From positions 62,001-126,000 of the forward strand of contig JADIYP010000004.1 in assembly GCA_016705235.1 (NCBI GenBank): DNA of 64,000 nucleotides. The letters are read 5' to 3'. This document shows positions 50,848 through 59,882 of the stretch, piece after piece. Position 1 is the first letter of the stretch. Every line of letters starts with the position of its first letter. Under the pieces are notes generated by a model, which was given only the letters and a program-made list of their open reading frames with translations, had not been told where the DNA came from and searched no databases. Made by a program: the position numbers and the translations under genes. The stretch comes from Candidatus Leptovillus affinis (lineage in GTDB: Bacteria > Chloroflexota > Anaerolineae > Promineifilales > Promineifilaceae).

Positions 50848-51825
50848 TTATGGATTGGCTTCTTCGGCCGGAGCAATGCTGACAATGGGCACGTTGGTCG
50901 TATCGCCTTCGATGGTCACCGCTTCGCCAATCACCCAGCCTGGCTCGCCGGCAACACAGCAAAACTGCCACCACCCGCCGTTGTACGAGCGGCCCACCAC
51001 CTGATATTGCCCATTTTGCTCGATGGAACCAATCACCGGATATTCGGTCCCCGGCCCCTGACGGACGTTGAGGACTGGCACGCCGACGATGATCAGCGGC
51101 ACGGCCGTTGGCGATAGGCTCACGGGCGGCACTGTCGGCTCGGTGACCGGCGAGGGCGTGAAGGTAGCCGGTAAGGTGGCTTTGGTTGTTGGCGTAGGCA
51201 CGGCCGTATTTGTTGGCGTAGGGGTTGCCGTGGGTTGGGGCGTCGATGTGGGGCTGGAAACGGCCGTAACCACGGCCGCCACAACCGCCATTTCCGTAGG
51301 CGTTATTGGTTCAGCCGTTGTCGTTGCCGATGGGGCCGTAGGCGATGGGGTCGCCGTCGCTGCGCTCGCCGCCATCATCACCGGCGTGGGCAGAGGCGCG
51401 CCGGGAAAACGCCAGACCAGCAGCAAAATAACCGCACCCACCACCAGCACCGCCAATAAACCCCAACGCCACGATCGGTTTGTCCCGCCCACATGCTCAG
51501 CCCGCAGGCTGGCAGGCAGCGGTCCCAGGTTCGCCTGCTGAAATACCGGGCAGGTCTGATGCCGCGCCGACAGGCAAAATTCCTGTTGGTGCGCCAGAGA
51601 AATGTAGTCGGCGGGGCGGGCGCGGTGGCACGAACCGGCCGGCGAGGCAAACAAGAAGCGCGTTTCCGGATCATCCATACTGCCGAAATAGGGGCAGCCC
51701 TGGATCAGGGGCGAGGGTATGCGCGAGGTGGCGTGGGGTGATACGGCCGTTTCCACCGGATACGAATCGTCCATTTTTTGTTGCTGACCAGCGCCGTTTT
51801 TGCCGTTCTTTATACCCAAAGACAT
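50848..51825 (-). CDS. Cys-rich head, transmembrane, SH3b-domain protein
   Basis: 325 residues. The N-terminal cytoplasmic module (about 40-95) has C44 in GCPYFGSMDDPETRF, C66 in SPAGSCHRARP, HQQEFC84 and C92 in TCPVF, a conserved CxnC/H pattern, known to me from Chloroflexota proteins, that probably binds zinc. A membrane helix (about 121-139) is followed by a long Ala/Thr/Pro-rich stalk (about 145-245) and a C-terminal SH3b domain (about 250-310: VLNVRQGPGTEYPVIGSI, GWWQFCC, GWVIGEAV). SH3b domains bind cell-wall peptides. GAGGGG lies upstream of ATG 51825. Confidence 0.8.
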   Translation of the reverse strand: MSLGIKNGKNGAGQQQKMDDSYPVETAVSPHATSRIPSPLIQGCPYFGSMDDPETRFLFASPAGSCHRARPADYISLAHQQEFCLSARHQTCPVFQQANLGPLPASLRAEHVGGTNRSWRWGLLAVLVVGAVILLLVWRFPGAPLPTPVMMAASAATATPSPTAPSATTTAEPITPTEMAVVAAVVTAVSSPTSTPQPTATPTPTNTAVPTPTTKATLPATFTPSPVTEPTVPPVSLSPTAVPLIIVGVPVLNVRQGPGTEYPVIGSIEQNGQYQVVGRSYNGGWWQFCCVAGEPGWVIGEAVTIEGDTTNVPIVSIAPAEEANP

Positions 51826-51947
51826 TGTTTTCCCCTCATATGAACCCTTCAAGTGTATCCTGCGCCCTATCGACAGGCAAAAGCAAGGTCCAGTGACTTT
51901 TAAAGCGCATAGGAACGGGCACAAAATAACCTACGAAACTGAAATTC

Positions 51948-51988
51948 GAGACTGGAGATTGGGTCAATTTCCAGTCTCCAGTCTCCCG
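51948..51988. repeat. Short inverted repeat
   Basis: GAGACTGGAGATTG and AATTTCCAGTCTCCAGTCTC form a hairpin in the space between the divergent SH3b and sigma factor genes. A related GACTGGA/TCCAGTC element is at 59693-59845. Confidence 0.6.
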
Positions 51989-52027
51989 CAAGTTCTTCAA
52001 TCCGCGTTAATCGCCGCCAATTCCCGG

Positions 52028-52033
52028 TATAAT
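52028..52033 (+). promoter_or_regulatory. -10 element upstream of the ECF sigma gene
   Basis: A perfect TATAAT 35 nt before ATG 52069. The -35 region (TCCGCGTTAA) is not a good match to TTGACA, so another sigma factor, possibly the ECF sigma itself, may help read this promoter. Confidence 0.45.
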
Positions 52034-52068
52034 GCGGGTGTCACAAAGGGAAAATGAGCGGTGTTTAG

Positions 52069-52677
52069 ATGGGTGAATTGGACAATACCGAGGAAAGCAA
52101 AGGACAGACCGTGGCCGCCTTGTCTGATAATATCAAATTAGATCGCCTGGGCGCAGGGGACTTAACCACGTTTGAGTCTCTGTTCCAAGAATACTATGAT
52201 CGCATCTACGGACTGTTATTTCGCCTGGTGGGCAGCCGCGCCGAAGCCGAAGACCTCGCTCAGGAAGTTTTTCTGAAACTTTACCATCACGCCTTCACCC
52301 ACAAACGCTTTCAACGAGACAGAGAACACAACATCGGCGCCTGGCTGTACCGCGTGGCGACGAATATGGGCTACAACGCCATTCGCAGCCGCCAGCGGCG
52401 CTGGCAGCGCAATGTGTATCTGGTTCCAGACCCGGCCGATGGGCTGAATACTGAAGCGGAAGTAACAAGGCGAGAAACGGCCGTTACCGTGCGTAACGCT
52501 CTGGCCAAACTGCCGGAGCGCCAGGTGCAGCTTTTGCTGCTGCGCCAGATGGACCTGAGCTACGCCGAATGCGCCGAAGTTTGCGGCGTCGCGCCCGGCT
52601 CGGTGGGCACACTGCTGGCCCGCGCTGCGGCCGCCTTCCGCGCCGCTTATGACGAGGAGATAGGAGGCAAGCCATGA
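52069..52677 (+). CDS. ECF-type RNA polymerase sigma factor
   Basis: 202 residues. Sigma2 region: YYDRIYGLLFRLVGSRAEAE followed by DLAQEVFLKLY (about 42-72), with WLYRVATNMGYNAIRSRQRR closing it. Sigma4 region (about 138-195): LPERQVQLLLLRQMDLSYAE with the helix-turn-helix CAEVCGVAPGSVGTLLARA. The stop overlaps the start of the next gene (ATGA), a membrane protein that fits as its anti-sigma factor. It is the first gene of a four-gene operon with an ABC exporter. Confidence 0.92.
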   Translation: MGELDNTEESKGQTVAALSDNIKLDRLGAGDLTTFESLFQEYYDRIYGLLFRLVGSRAEAEDLAQEVFLKLYHHAFTHKRFQRDREHNIGAWLYRVATNMGYNAIRSRQRRWQRNVYLVPDPADGLNTEAEVTRRETAVTVRNALAKLPERQVQLLLLRQMDLSYAECAEVCGVAPGSVGTLLARAAAAFRAAYDEEIGGKP

Positions 52678-53669
52678 ACCAATCGGATCATGAATTGCAA
52701 GATGTCATGGATAAACTGGCCGCGTTGGAGCCAACGGCCGTCGACGCTCCCCACCGCATACGCGCCCTGGCCCACATGCGACAAAAGGTAACGGCCGTAG
52801 AGACTCAGCGTCAGCCTGGCCGTTTGCAACACTTTTTTACTCCTTCTCCTGCCCGGCGCATGGCCCTCACCATCGCCTCGCTGATTGTTGTGTTTGCTAT
52901 CGCCCTCAGTTTCCCGGCCGTACGCACGGCCGCGAGCGAATTTCTCGGCCTGTTCCGCGTGCAAACCTTCGCCGCCGTATCCGTCTCGCCGGAACAGATG
53001 GCGCTCCTGCAAAAATTGGCTCAGGAAGGACTCAATCCCGGCAAAGTAACCATCGTCGACGAGCCGGGCTTAGAAGAAATAGTCCCCAATCTGGCCGAGG
53101 CCGGGCAGCTCACCAACCTGACGCCGCGCACCCTGACGGCGCTGGCCCCACCGGCCGACATCCGCGTGCTAGATGGCGGCAGCGGTTACATCACCATTGA
53201 TCTGGCCGGAGCAAGGGCCATTTTAGCGGCCACCGGCGTCGATCCGGCGTTGCTGCCGGATACGCTGGATGGGGCGCGCATCGAAATGTCGGCCTCGGCC
53301 GGCATTCAGCAGCGCTGGACCGACGGCTTGCTGCTGCTGCAAGCCGCCAGCCCGACAGTGGAATACCCCGCCGAAGTGGCGAACCCCACCCTGCTGGCCG
53401 AGGCATTTTTGCGCGTGCTGGGGCTGGACGCCGCTGAAGCGCAGCGGTTGGCGCAGGAAATTGATTGGACCAGCACCTTGCTGCTGCCATTGCCCGCCAA
53501 TCTGGTCTCGTTTCAAGAAATTAGCGTCGATGGTGTCAGCGGTTTGGCGCTGCAAAATCTGGAAGGCACGGTCAGCGCGCTCATCTGGCAAAAAAATGGC
53601 GTGCTTTATCTCTTGCAGGGCAATACCTCATTCACCGAACTGGCCGTACTGGCGGCGTCACTGAATTGA
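52674..53669 (+). CDS. Membrane protein, probable anti-sigma factor
   Basis: 331 residues. A short cytoplasmic part (about 1-62, with ELQDVMDKLAALEP) precedes a membrane helix (about 64-81) and a large extracytoplasmic region. The latter (about 100-331) has DUF4367-like strands (GVSGLALQNLEGTVSALIWQKNGVLYLLQG). Position right after the ECF sigma gene with a 4-bp overlap, topology and size make an anti-sigma factor the best guess. No HCC zinc motif of the ZAS family is seen. The stop overlaps the next gene as TTGA. Confidence 0.7.
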   Translation: MNQSDHELQDVMDKLAALEPTAVDAPHRIRALAHMRQKVTAVETQRQPGRLQHFFTPSPARRMALTIASLIVVFAIALSFPAVRTAASEFLGLFRVQTFAAVSVSPEQMALLQKLAQEGLNPGKVTIVDEPGLEEIVPNLAEAGQLTNLTPRTLTALAPPADIRVLDGGSGYITIDLAGARAILAATGVDPALLPDTLDGARIEMSASAGIQQRWTDGLLLLQAASPTVEYPAEVANPTLLAEAFLRVLGLDAAEAQRLAQEIDWTSTLLLPLPANLVSFQEISVDGVSGLALQNLEGTVSALIWQKNGVLYLLQGNTSFTELAVLAASLN

Positions 53670-54613
53670 TCAAGGAAAGTCTGTTGCACGATCTGGCCAT
53701 TGAAACGCATGGGCTGCGGAAAGAATTTGGCGGGCGCACGGCCGTTTCCGATCTCACGCTCTCGGTGCAGGCGGGGGAAGTCTTTGGTTTTCTGGGACCA
53801 AACGGGGCGGGGAAAACCACCTCCATCAAGATGCTGCTCAGTCTCACCATGCCTACCGCAGGCACGGCTTCCATTTTAGGCCAGCCGCTAGGCAGCCGCG
53901 CCGCCCGCGCCGGCATCGGCTATCTGCCGGAGCATTTTCGGTTTCATGAATGGCTGACAGCGGCGGAATTTTTAGATTTGCACGGCCGTCTTTACCAGAT
54001 GGAAAAAACGGAGCGCACGGCCGTAATCCCCGATCTGCTGGCGTTGGTTGGGCTGGCCGACCGGGCCAATACGCGCCTTCAAGCTTTTTCTAAAGGGATG
54101 TTGCAGCGCATTGGGCTGGCTCAGGCGCTGCTTAATAATCCCCGGCTTGTCTTTTTAGACGAGCCGACTTCTGGCCTGGACCCATTGGGGCGGCGGTTGG
54201 TGCGTGATGTGGTCAATGGGCTGCGGGAGGAGGGCACGGCCGTTTTCCTCAATTCCCACCTCCTGAGCGAAGTCGAAAAAACATGCGACCGCGTGGCCTT
54301 TATCCGCGATGGGGCCGTGTTGGAAACCATTTCCCTGGCCGATTTTGCCCAGGGAAGCGTGCAGGTAACGCTGCGTGTCGGGCAGCCTACGCCACAGCTG
54401 CTGCCCGACCTGGCCCAATTTGGCAGCGCGGTGCAGTGGCAGGGGAAAAACGGCCGTATCCACCTCACCCTCGCTCAAGAAAGCCAACTGCCCCAACTGG
54501 CCCAATGGCTCATCGACCAGGGCCACACGCTGTACGAACTCACACCTACCCCCCTCTCCCTGGAAGACCGCTTTCTGCAAGTCATCGGCCAGCCAGAACG
54601 AGTGGAAGGATGA
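53666..54613 (+). CDS. ABC transporter ATP-binding protein
   Basis: 315 residues, CcmA/DrrA-type ATPase. Walker A GPNGAGKTT at 44-52, signature FSKGMLQRIGLAQAL, Walker B LVFLDEPTSGLDPLGRR and the H-loop NSHLLSEVEK are all present. TTG 53666 overlaps the preceding stop; TTG 53684 has AAGGA 7 nt upstream and may be the real start. It pairs with the permease 52 bp downstream. Being in a sigma/anti-sigma operon, this exporter is probably part of an envelope stress response or drug/lipid export. Confidence 0.9.
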   Translation: MIKESLLHDLAIETHGLRKEFGGRTAVSDLTLSVQAGEVFGFLGPNGAGKTTSIKMLLSLTMPTAGTASILGQPLGSRAARAGIGYLPEHFRFHEWLTAAEFLDLHGRLYQMEKTERTAVIPDLLALVGLADRANTRLQAFSKGMLQRIGLAQALLNNPRLVFLDEPTSGLDPLGRRLVRDVVNGLREEGTAVFLNSHLLSEVEKTCDRVAFIRDGAVLETISLADFAQGSVQVTLRVGQPTPQLLPDLAQFGSAVQWQGKNGRIHLTLAQESQLPQLAQWLIDQGHTLYELTPTPLSLEDRFLQVIGQPERVEG

Positions 54614-54665
54614 AACCGCGTTTAAGCAACCAAATGTCTTGAACACCTGGACACAAACACACCCC

Positions 54666-55499
54666 ATGACCACTTTGATCATCGCCCAACTAACCATCCG
54701 CGAAACCCAGCGCCGCCGCATTTTGTGGATTGTCGTGCTGCTGGCCTTGGGGTTTTTAGGGTTATATGCCCTCGGCTTTCATTACATTTACGCCGGTCTG
54801 CAAGAAAATTTGCCCGCTTCGGAAAACCGGAATTTGTTCGTCGGCGCGCTGGTGACGATGGGGCTGTATGTCACCAACTTTCTCATCGCTCTGATGACGG
54901 TGCTCATGTCGGCGGCCAGCGTGTCGGGCGAAATCGAATCACACACCGCAGATACGCTGGTCACCAAACCGATTCGGCGTTGGGAACTGATTTTGGGCAA
55001 ATGGCTGGGATTTTCCATCTTGCTGCTGGGTTATATTCTCTTGCTGCCGGGCGGCGTGATTCTTATCTCTATCTGGCAAAGCGGGCTGCCCGTAGCCAAC
55101 GTGCTGCCGGGTCTGAGCCTGATCCTGCTCCAGGGGTTAATTTTGCTCTCGCTCAGTTTGGCGGGCGGCACGCGCCTGTCTACCCTGGCCAACGGGGCAA
55201 TGGCGTTTATGATTTATGGCATCGCGTTTCTGGGCAGTTGGACCGAGCAGATTGGGGCGTTGTTTGAAAATCAAACGGCCGTCAACATCGGCATCGTTAC
55301 CAGTCTCATTATGCCCAGCGAAGCGCTCTGGAAAAAAGCCCTGGCCCTCTTCCAGCCAGGATTCGCCAGCAGCCCGGTTATGGCCGGCCCCTTAGCCGTC
55401 ACCTCTCAACCCAGCGACCTGATGATCGGCTACGCCGTCGCCTATATGGTCGCCCTGCTGGCGCTGGCCCTGTGGAGCTTCTCGCGCCGCGATTTGTAG
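54666..55499 (+). CDS. ABC-2 type permease
   Basis: 277 residues with six predicted membrane helices, for example ILWIVVLLALGFLGLYALGF (about 19-38), LYVTNFLIALMTVLMS and ILLLGYILLLPGGVILIS, and the ABC-2 pattern SGEIESHTADTLVTKPIRRW between helices 2 and 3. ATG 54666 is chosen because the frame upstream overlaps the ATPase gene. It is the partner of the ATPase at 53666. It ends the sigma-factor operon; the next gene starts 53 bp later with its own Shine-Dalgarno. Confidence 0.85.
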   Translation: MTTLIIAQLTIRETQRRRILWIVVLLALGFLGLYALGFHYIYAGLQENLPASENRNLFVGALVTMGLYVTNFLIALMTVLMSAASVSGEIESHTADTLVTKPIRRWELILGKWLGFSILLLGYILLLPGGVILISIWQSGLPVANVLPGLSLILLQGLILLSLSLAGGTRLSTLANGAMAFMIYGIAFLGSWTEQIGALFENQTAVNIGIVTSLIMPSEALWKKALALFQPGFASSPVMAGPLAVTSQPSDLMIGYAVAYMVALLALALWSFSRRDL

Positions 55500-55552
55500 C
55501 GCTAGCCTTCGCCCCCTTTTTGCGCTAGACTTTGCCTTCGGAGGACAAGCCC

Positions 55553-58084
55553 ATGATCGATACCAAAGGCAATTTTTACCTCGGACGCATTCAAGACGCC
55601 CAAACCGGCCAAACCGGCACAGACCCCCTGCTCTACGATCCGGCCGATCTGACGACCCACGCCGTCGTCGTCGGCATGACCGGGTCCGGCAAAACCGGCC
55701 TTTGCCTGGATTTACTGGAAGAAGCCGCGCTCAACAACATCCCGTCGCTGATGATCGACCCCAAAGGCGACATCACCAACGCCTTGCTGCATTTCCCCGA
55801 TCTGCTCCCGGCCGATTTCCAACCCTGGATTAACGCCGACCAGGCCCGACGAGATGGGAAAACAGTGACAGAGGCGGCAGAGGAAACGGCCGTTCTCTGG
55901 CGCAACGGTCTCGGCCAATGGGACATCCAGCCAGAACGACTGCAAGCGCTCAAAGACAGCGTGCGCTTCTCCATTTACACCCCCGGCTCCGACGCCGGCC
56001 TGCCGGTCAGCATTCTGGCCTCCCTCAAAGCGCCCCAACTCCCCTGGAACGACAACAAAGAAATGCTGCGCGAGCAAATCTCCGGCACCGTCACCGCCCT
56101 GCTGGGGCTGATCGGCCTCAAAGACATCGACCCGGTGCGCTCACGCGAACACATTTTATTGGCCAACATCTTCGAAACCGCCTGGAGCCAGGGCCAAGAC
56201 CTGGACCTGGGTGAATTGATCATGCAAACACAGTCGCCGCCTTTCGCCAAGTTGGGCGTGTTCGACATCAACCGCTTCTTCCCCGAAAAAGATCGTTTTG
56301 ACCTGGCCATGCTGCTCAACAACATCCTGGCCTCTCCGGCCTTCCAGGCCTGGATTGAGGGCGAGCCGCTGGACATTGCCCAGATGTTGTATGACGCAGA
56401 CGGCCGTCCACGCCACACCATCTTCTACATCGCCCACCTGCCCGAAGCCGAGCGCATGTTTTTCGTGACCCTGCTCTATTCGGCCGTGGAATCATGGATG
56501 CGCACCCAAAGCGGCACCACCACCCTGCGCGCGCTGGTCTACTTCGACGAGATATTTGGTTACCTGCCACCCATCGGCAACCCGCCCTCCAAAGAACCGA
56601 TGCTGCGCATGCTCAAACAGGCGCGCGCCTTTGGCGTGGGATTGGTCCTGGCGACGCAAAACCCCGTCGACGTCGATTACAAAGCGCTGTCCAACGCCGG
56701 CACCTGGTTCATCGGCAAATTGGGCACCGACCAGGACAAACAGCGCCTGTTGGATGGCCTGGCCTCCGCCGCAACCGATGGCCTGGACCGCAAAACCTAC
56801 GACAACCTCATTTCGGCCATTGGCAAGCGCGTCTTTTTGCTGCGCAACGTCCACGACAAGCAGCCCACCCTCTTCCAAACTCGTTGGGCCATGAATTACC
56901 TGGCCGGCCCCGTCACCCGCACGCAAATTCCGGCCCTCAATGAACTGGCCGGCGCCGGGAAGGTCATTGCTGGCGGGCCGTTGGACATTGAAAGCGGGCA
57001 GCCGACAGCCGACGCAGCCCCATCGCCAATCGCCCATCGCCAATCGCCAGCCCCCAGCCCTGAACCCCCAACGGCCGCGTCCGGCACGACTACCCGTCCG
57101 GCTGTTCCGGCTCAGGTGGCGGAATATTTTCTGCCCAATAATTTGACGTGGAGCCGGGCGGCGGCGGTCTACGGCCGTTCCCTGCCCGCCTCTGCCCAAT
57201 CCATCGGCCTGCTGTACCGGCCGGTGCTGCTGGCCCAGGCTGACATTCGCTTCCTCAATCGCAAATACAACCTCGATATGCAGGTTAGGCGCACGGCCGT
57301 TGTGCCAGAAATAGACGAACGTGGCGCCGTGCGCTGGGGCGACTTTAACGCCAGCCCCATCGCGGTCGACAAACTGGATCGCCAACCGCTGCCCCAGGCG
57401 CGTTTTACCGACTTGAGCGGCGCGCTCAACAATGCGCGCGCCCTGACCGCGCTGGGCAAAGATTTTGTCGATTGGGCCTATCGGGGCACGGAAATCGTCG
57501 TCAAGGCCAACGAAACGCTGAAGGTTTACGCCGGTCCAGACGTTTCCGCCGAACAATTCGCCCGCCTGTGCACAGACGCCGCCGCCACCGGTTTGGCCGC
57601 CGAACAAGACAAAGTGGAAGCGTTATTTGAAAAGAAAATCGACGCCATCGAAATAAAACTAACTCGTGAAGAGCGCGAACTACGCGATGGCGAAGCGGAA
57701 CTATCACAGCGCAAGCAAGAAGAAATGGCCACCCACGCCGAAACCTTCCTCAGCCTGTTCAGCCGCCGCAAACGCAGCGTCTCGTCTTCGCTGACCAAGC
57801 GGCGCATGACCGCCAAAGCGGACGAAGATGTGCAGGAATCGAAAGCCGCCATCGCCGATTTCCAGACGCAAATGGACGCCCTGGCCAAAGAGATGAGCGC
57901 CGCCCTGGACGAAGTAAAAGCGAAATGGGCGACCATCGCCGCCGACACCAGTGAAATCAAGGTGACGCCGTTCAAAAAAGATGTCGCTCTGGAACTTTTT
58001 GGCGTGGCCTGGCTGCCCCACCACCTGATGCAAACGCCCGACGGCGTGGTGGAATTGGCGGGGTACCATCACACTGAAACATGA
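55553..58084 (+). CDS. HerA/VirB4-like P-loop ATPase
   Basis: 843 residues. The HerA/FtsK-type ATPase core has Walker A GMTGSGKTG at 41-49, the switch LMIDPKGDITNALLHFPDLL, and Walker B LVYFDEIFGYLPP with D332-E333; VLATQNPVDVDYK after it is the sensor-like motif of this class. A linker at about 480-515 is built from near-repeats (SPIAHRQSPAPSP). The C-terminal part (about 520-835) includes a charged coiled coil (about 690-800). GGAGGA lies 7 nt before ATG 55553. It is followed at 3 bp by a small gene and then a phospholipase D-like gene. DNA or protein pumping is expected; the pathway is unknown. Confidence 0.82.
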   Translation: MIDTKGNFYLGRIQDAQTGQTGTDPLLYDPADLTTHAVVVGMTGSGKTGLCLDLLEEAALNNIPSLMIDPKGDITNALLHFPDLLPADFQPWINADQARRDGKTVTEAAEETAVLWRNGLGQWDIQPERLQALKDSVRFSIYTPGSDAGLPVSILASLKAPQLPWNDNKEMLREQISGTVTALLGLIGLKDIDPVRSREHILLANIFETAWSQGQDLDLGELIMQTQSPPFAKLGVFDINRFFPEKDRFDLAMLLNNILASPAFQAWIEGEPLDIAQMLYDADGRPRHTIFYIAHLPEAERMFFVTLLYSAVESWMRTQSGTTTLRALVYFDEIFGYLPPIGNPPSKEPMLRMLKQARAFGVGLVLATQNPVDVDYKALSNAGTWFIGKLGTDQDKQRLLDGLASAATDGLDRKTYDNLISAIGKRVFLLRNVHDKQPTLFQTRWAMNYLAGPVTRTQIPALNELAGAGKVIAGGPLDIESGQPTADAAPSPIAHRQSPAPSPEPPTAASGTTTRPAVPAQVAEYFLPNNLTWSRAAAVYGRSLPASAQSIGLLYRPVLLAQADIRFLNRKYNLDMQVRRTAVVPEIDERGAVRWGDFNASPIAVDKLDRQPLPQARFTDLSGALNNARALTALGKDFVDWAYRGTEIVVKANETLKVYAGPDVSAEQFARLCTDAAATGLAAEQDKVEALFEKKIDAIEIKLTREERELRDGEAELSQRKQEEMATHAETFLSLFSRRKRSVSSSLTKRRMTAKADEDVQESKAAIADFQTQMDALAKEMSAALDEVKAKWATIAADTSEIKVTPFKKDVALELFGVAWLPHHLMQTPDGVVELAGYHHTET
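57005..57060 (+). repeat. In-frame near-tandem repeats in the HerA-like gene
   Basis: Overlapping 7-bp variants (ATCGCCA, ATCGCCC) repeat four times, then AGCCCCCAGCCC. They code the Pro/Ser/Gln linker between the ATPase core and the C-terminal part, and look like a short repeat array inserted in frame. Confidence 0.7.
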
Positions 58085-58087
58085 AAT

Positions 58088-58531
58088 ATGACCACTTCCA
58101 CAGACATATTGCGCCAGCGACGGCGGTTGGCAGAAGAACAGTTGGTAGGCAGCAGCAGTTGGCGTGATGGCCTGACAGACCCCCAGGCGCAGCGGCTGCT
58201 GGATTGGGCGCTGGATTTTGTGAACGAACTGGTATGGCAAACGGCCGTTCTCCCCGCCGATGAAGCCGACAAAACATTAGATGACGCGGTAACGGCCGTT
58301 GCCAACATCATGCGCCAGATTAACAGGCTCACCAATCAACTCCCCCAATTAGACCCCGACAGCGCCCGAAAAGAACTGCAAACCCTCACCACAGCCTATC
58401 AAGCCTTGATCGGGCAGGCTCCAGACGCCGAAAAAACCGAACAATTGGTCTATTTGCTCCCGGCGTGGGATAATAACGCTGTCTTTGAACAGCTTTATAC
58501 CCTGATAGCCTGGGAGCAAGAAGAAGAATGA
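58088..58531 (+). CDS. Small helical protein of unknown function
   Basis: 147 residues, predicted all-helical and acidic, no signal peptide, cysteines or membrane segment. Features are EEQLVGSSSWRDGLTDPQAQ (about 16-35), DWALDFVNELVW, and an Asp/Glu-rich end. It begins 3 bp after the HerA-like stop and its own stop overlaps the next start (ATGA), so it is made together with both neighbours. It could be an adaptor or regulator of the ATPase. I do not recognise the family. Confidence 0.6.
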   Translation: MTTSTDILRQRRRLAEEQLVGSSSWRDGLTDPQAQRLLDWALDFVNELVWQTAVLPADEADKTLDDAVTAVANIMRQINRLTNQLPQLDPDSARKELQTLTTAYQALIGQAPDAEKTEQLVYLLPAWDNNAVFEQLYTLIAWEQEEE

Positions 58532-59640
58532 ACAAACGCAACGCCGGACTGGGCACCATTGTGCTGGTGATCATCGCCGCCATTTCCATCTTTATCGGGC
58601 GCGACTTATTTGTGGATTTGGGCATAGACGACCCGGGAACGGAAACGGCCGTTCCTCTCACCCCGCCCCCCACAACCGCCGCCAACTGGTACGATCTCTA
58701 CTTCACCAACCCCACCTGCCCGCCAGAAGGCGAACGCACCGGCGGCCTGGATGAAATCATCGCCGCCGACATTCTGACCGCCCAAACCCAGGTCGACGTT
58801 GCCGCCTATGATCTGGACGCCGAACCTATCGTCAACGCCCTGATCGAGCTGGAAAAACGCGGCGTCACCGTGCGCGTCGTCACCGACACCGACAACGCCA
58901 GCCTCTCTTCCATCAACCGGCTGCGCCGCAACGGCATCAGCGTGGTAGAAGACAAGCGCAGCGGGCTGATGCACAATAAGTTTGTGGTGATAGACGGCCG
59001 TGTCCTCTACACCGGCTCCCTCAACCTCACCACCAACGGCGTCTACTGCAACAACAACAACCTGGCGCGCATCGAATCCCCCCGCCTGGCCGAAAACTAC
59101 ACCGCCGAAATGAACGAAATGTACCAGGACCGCCTCTTCGGCCCCGATTCCCCCGACAACACCCCCCGTGAACAACTCACCATCAGCGGCGTCCAAATCG
59201 AAAATTACTTCGGCTCTGAAAAAGAAATCGCCCCCATCATCGCCCGCGCCGTCGCCCGCGCCCAAAACGAAATCCTCTTCCTGGCCTTCTCCTTCACCGA
59301 CGAGCAAATCGGCGAAGCGATGTTAGGCCGGGCTGATGCGGGCGTCGCTCTGCGCGGCGTCTTCGAGACCGTCGGCGCCAACAGCGGCTTCAGCTATTTC
59401 CCCAAAATGGAAGCCGTGCAAGGCAGTAATGTCCAGGTGCGCCTTGATGGCAACCCCCACGTCATGCATCACAAAGTCATCATCATCGACCGCCAGACCG
59501 TGATCTTCGGTTCCTTCAATTTCAGCGACAGCGCCAACCGCCGCAACGACGAAAACATCCTCATCGTCCACGATCCGGCATTCGCCAATTACTTTGCCGA
59601 GGAATTCGAGACGGTGTGGCAAGAAGCGGCTGGAGGTTAG
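58528..59640 (+). CDS. Membrane-anchored phospholipase D-like protein
   Basis: 370 residues. An N-terminal signal anchor (about 7-25) and short Thr/Pro linker lead to two PLD half-domains. Both catalytic HxKx4D motifs are intact: H149-N-K151-FVVI-D156 followed by GSLN, and H314-H-K316-VIII-D321 followed by GSFNFSDSANRRNDEN. The ending GSFN...NDEN is typical of Nuc/minicardiolipin-like PLD proteins, so a nuclease or phospholipase outside the cytoplasm is likely. The start overlaps the small gene by 4 bp, and the HerA-like ATPase is two genes upstream. Confidence 0.88.
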   Translation: MNKRNAGLGTIVLVIIAAISIFIGRDLFVDLGIDDPGTETAVPLTPPPTTAANWYDLYFTNPTCPPEGERTGGLDEIIAADILTAQTQVDVAAYDLDAEPIVNALIELEKRGVTVRVVTDTDNASLSSINRLRRNGISVVEDKRSGLMHNKFVVIDGRVLYTGSLNLTTNGVYCNNNNLARIESPRLAENYTAEMNEMYQDRLFGPDSPDNTPREQLTISGVQIENYFGSEKEIAPIIARAVARAQNEILFLAFSFTDEQIGEAMLGRADAGVALRGVFETVGANSGFSYFPKMEAVQGSNVQVRLDGNPHVMHHKVIIIDRQTVIFGSFNFSDSANRRNDENILIVHDPAFANYFAEEFETVWQEAAGG

Positions 59641-59692
59641 CTCACTATCCACGCACAAAACTTGAAATTGTTTTTGTAACAAAGCGCTTGGA

Positions 59693-59845
59693 ATGAAAAT
59701 CGGGGACTGGAGAGGTTCCAGTCGTATCTTCTCAATATTTCAGGGTGTCGTCGTGCAGAATGGCATTCGGCACAGTCGGATTAACAATCCGACCTACAAA
59801 GTCCCCAACTTTTTGAGAAGATACTTCCAGTCCCTAATAAATTAA
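59693..59845. repeat. Imperfect inverted repeat
   Basis: GGGGACTGGAGAGG with CGTATCTTCTCAA on the left pairs with TTGAGAAGATAC and TTCCAGTCCC on the right. A smaller palindrome GTCGGATTAACAATCCGAC lies in the centre. It sits between the convergent PLD and trpB genes. Confidence 0.75.
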
Positions 59846-59882
59846 TCCGTGGCCATAATGCCAGCGTCTATGACGTCAAAGC

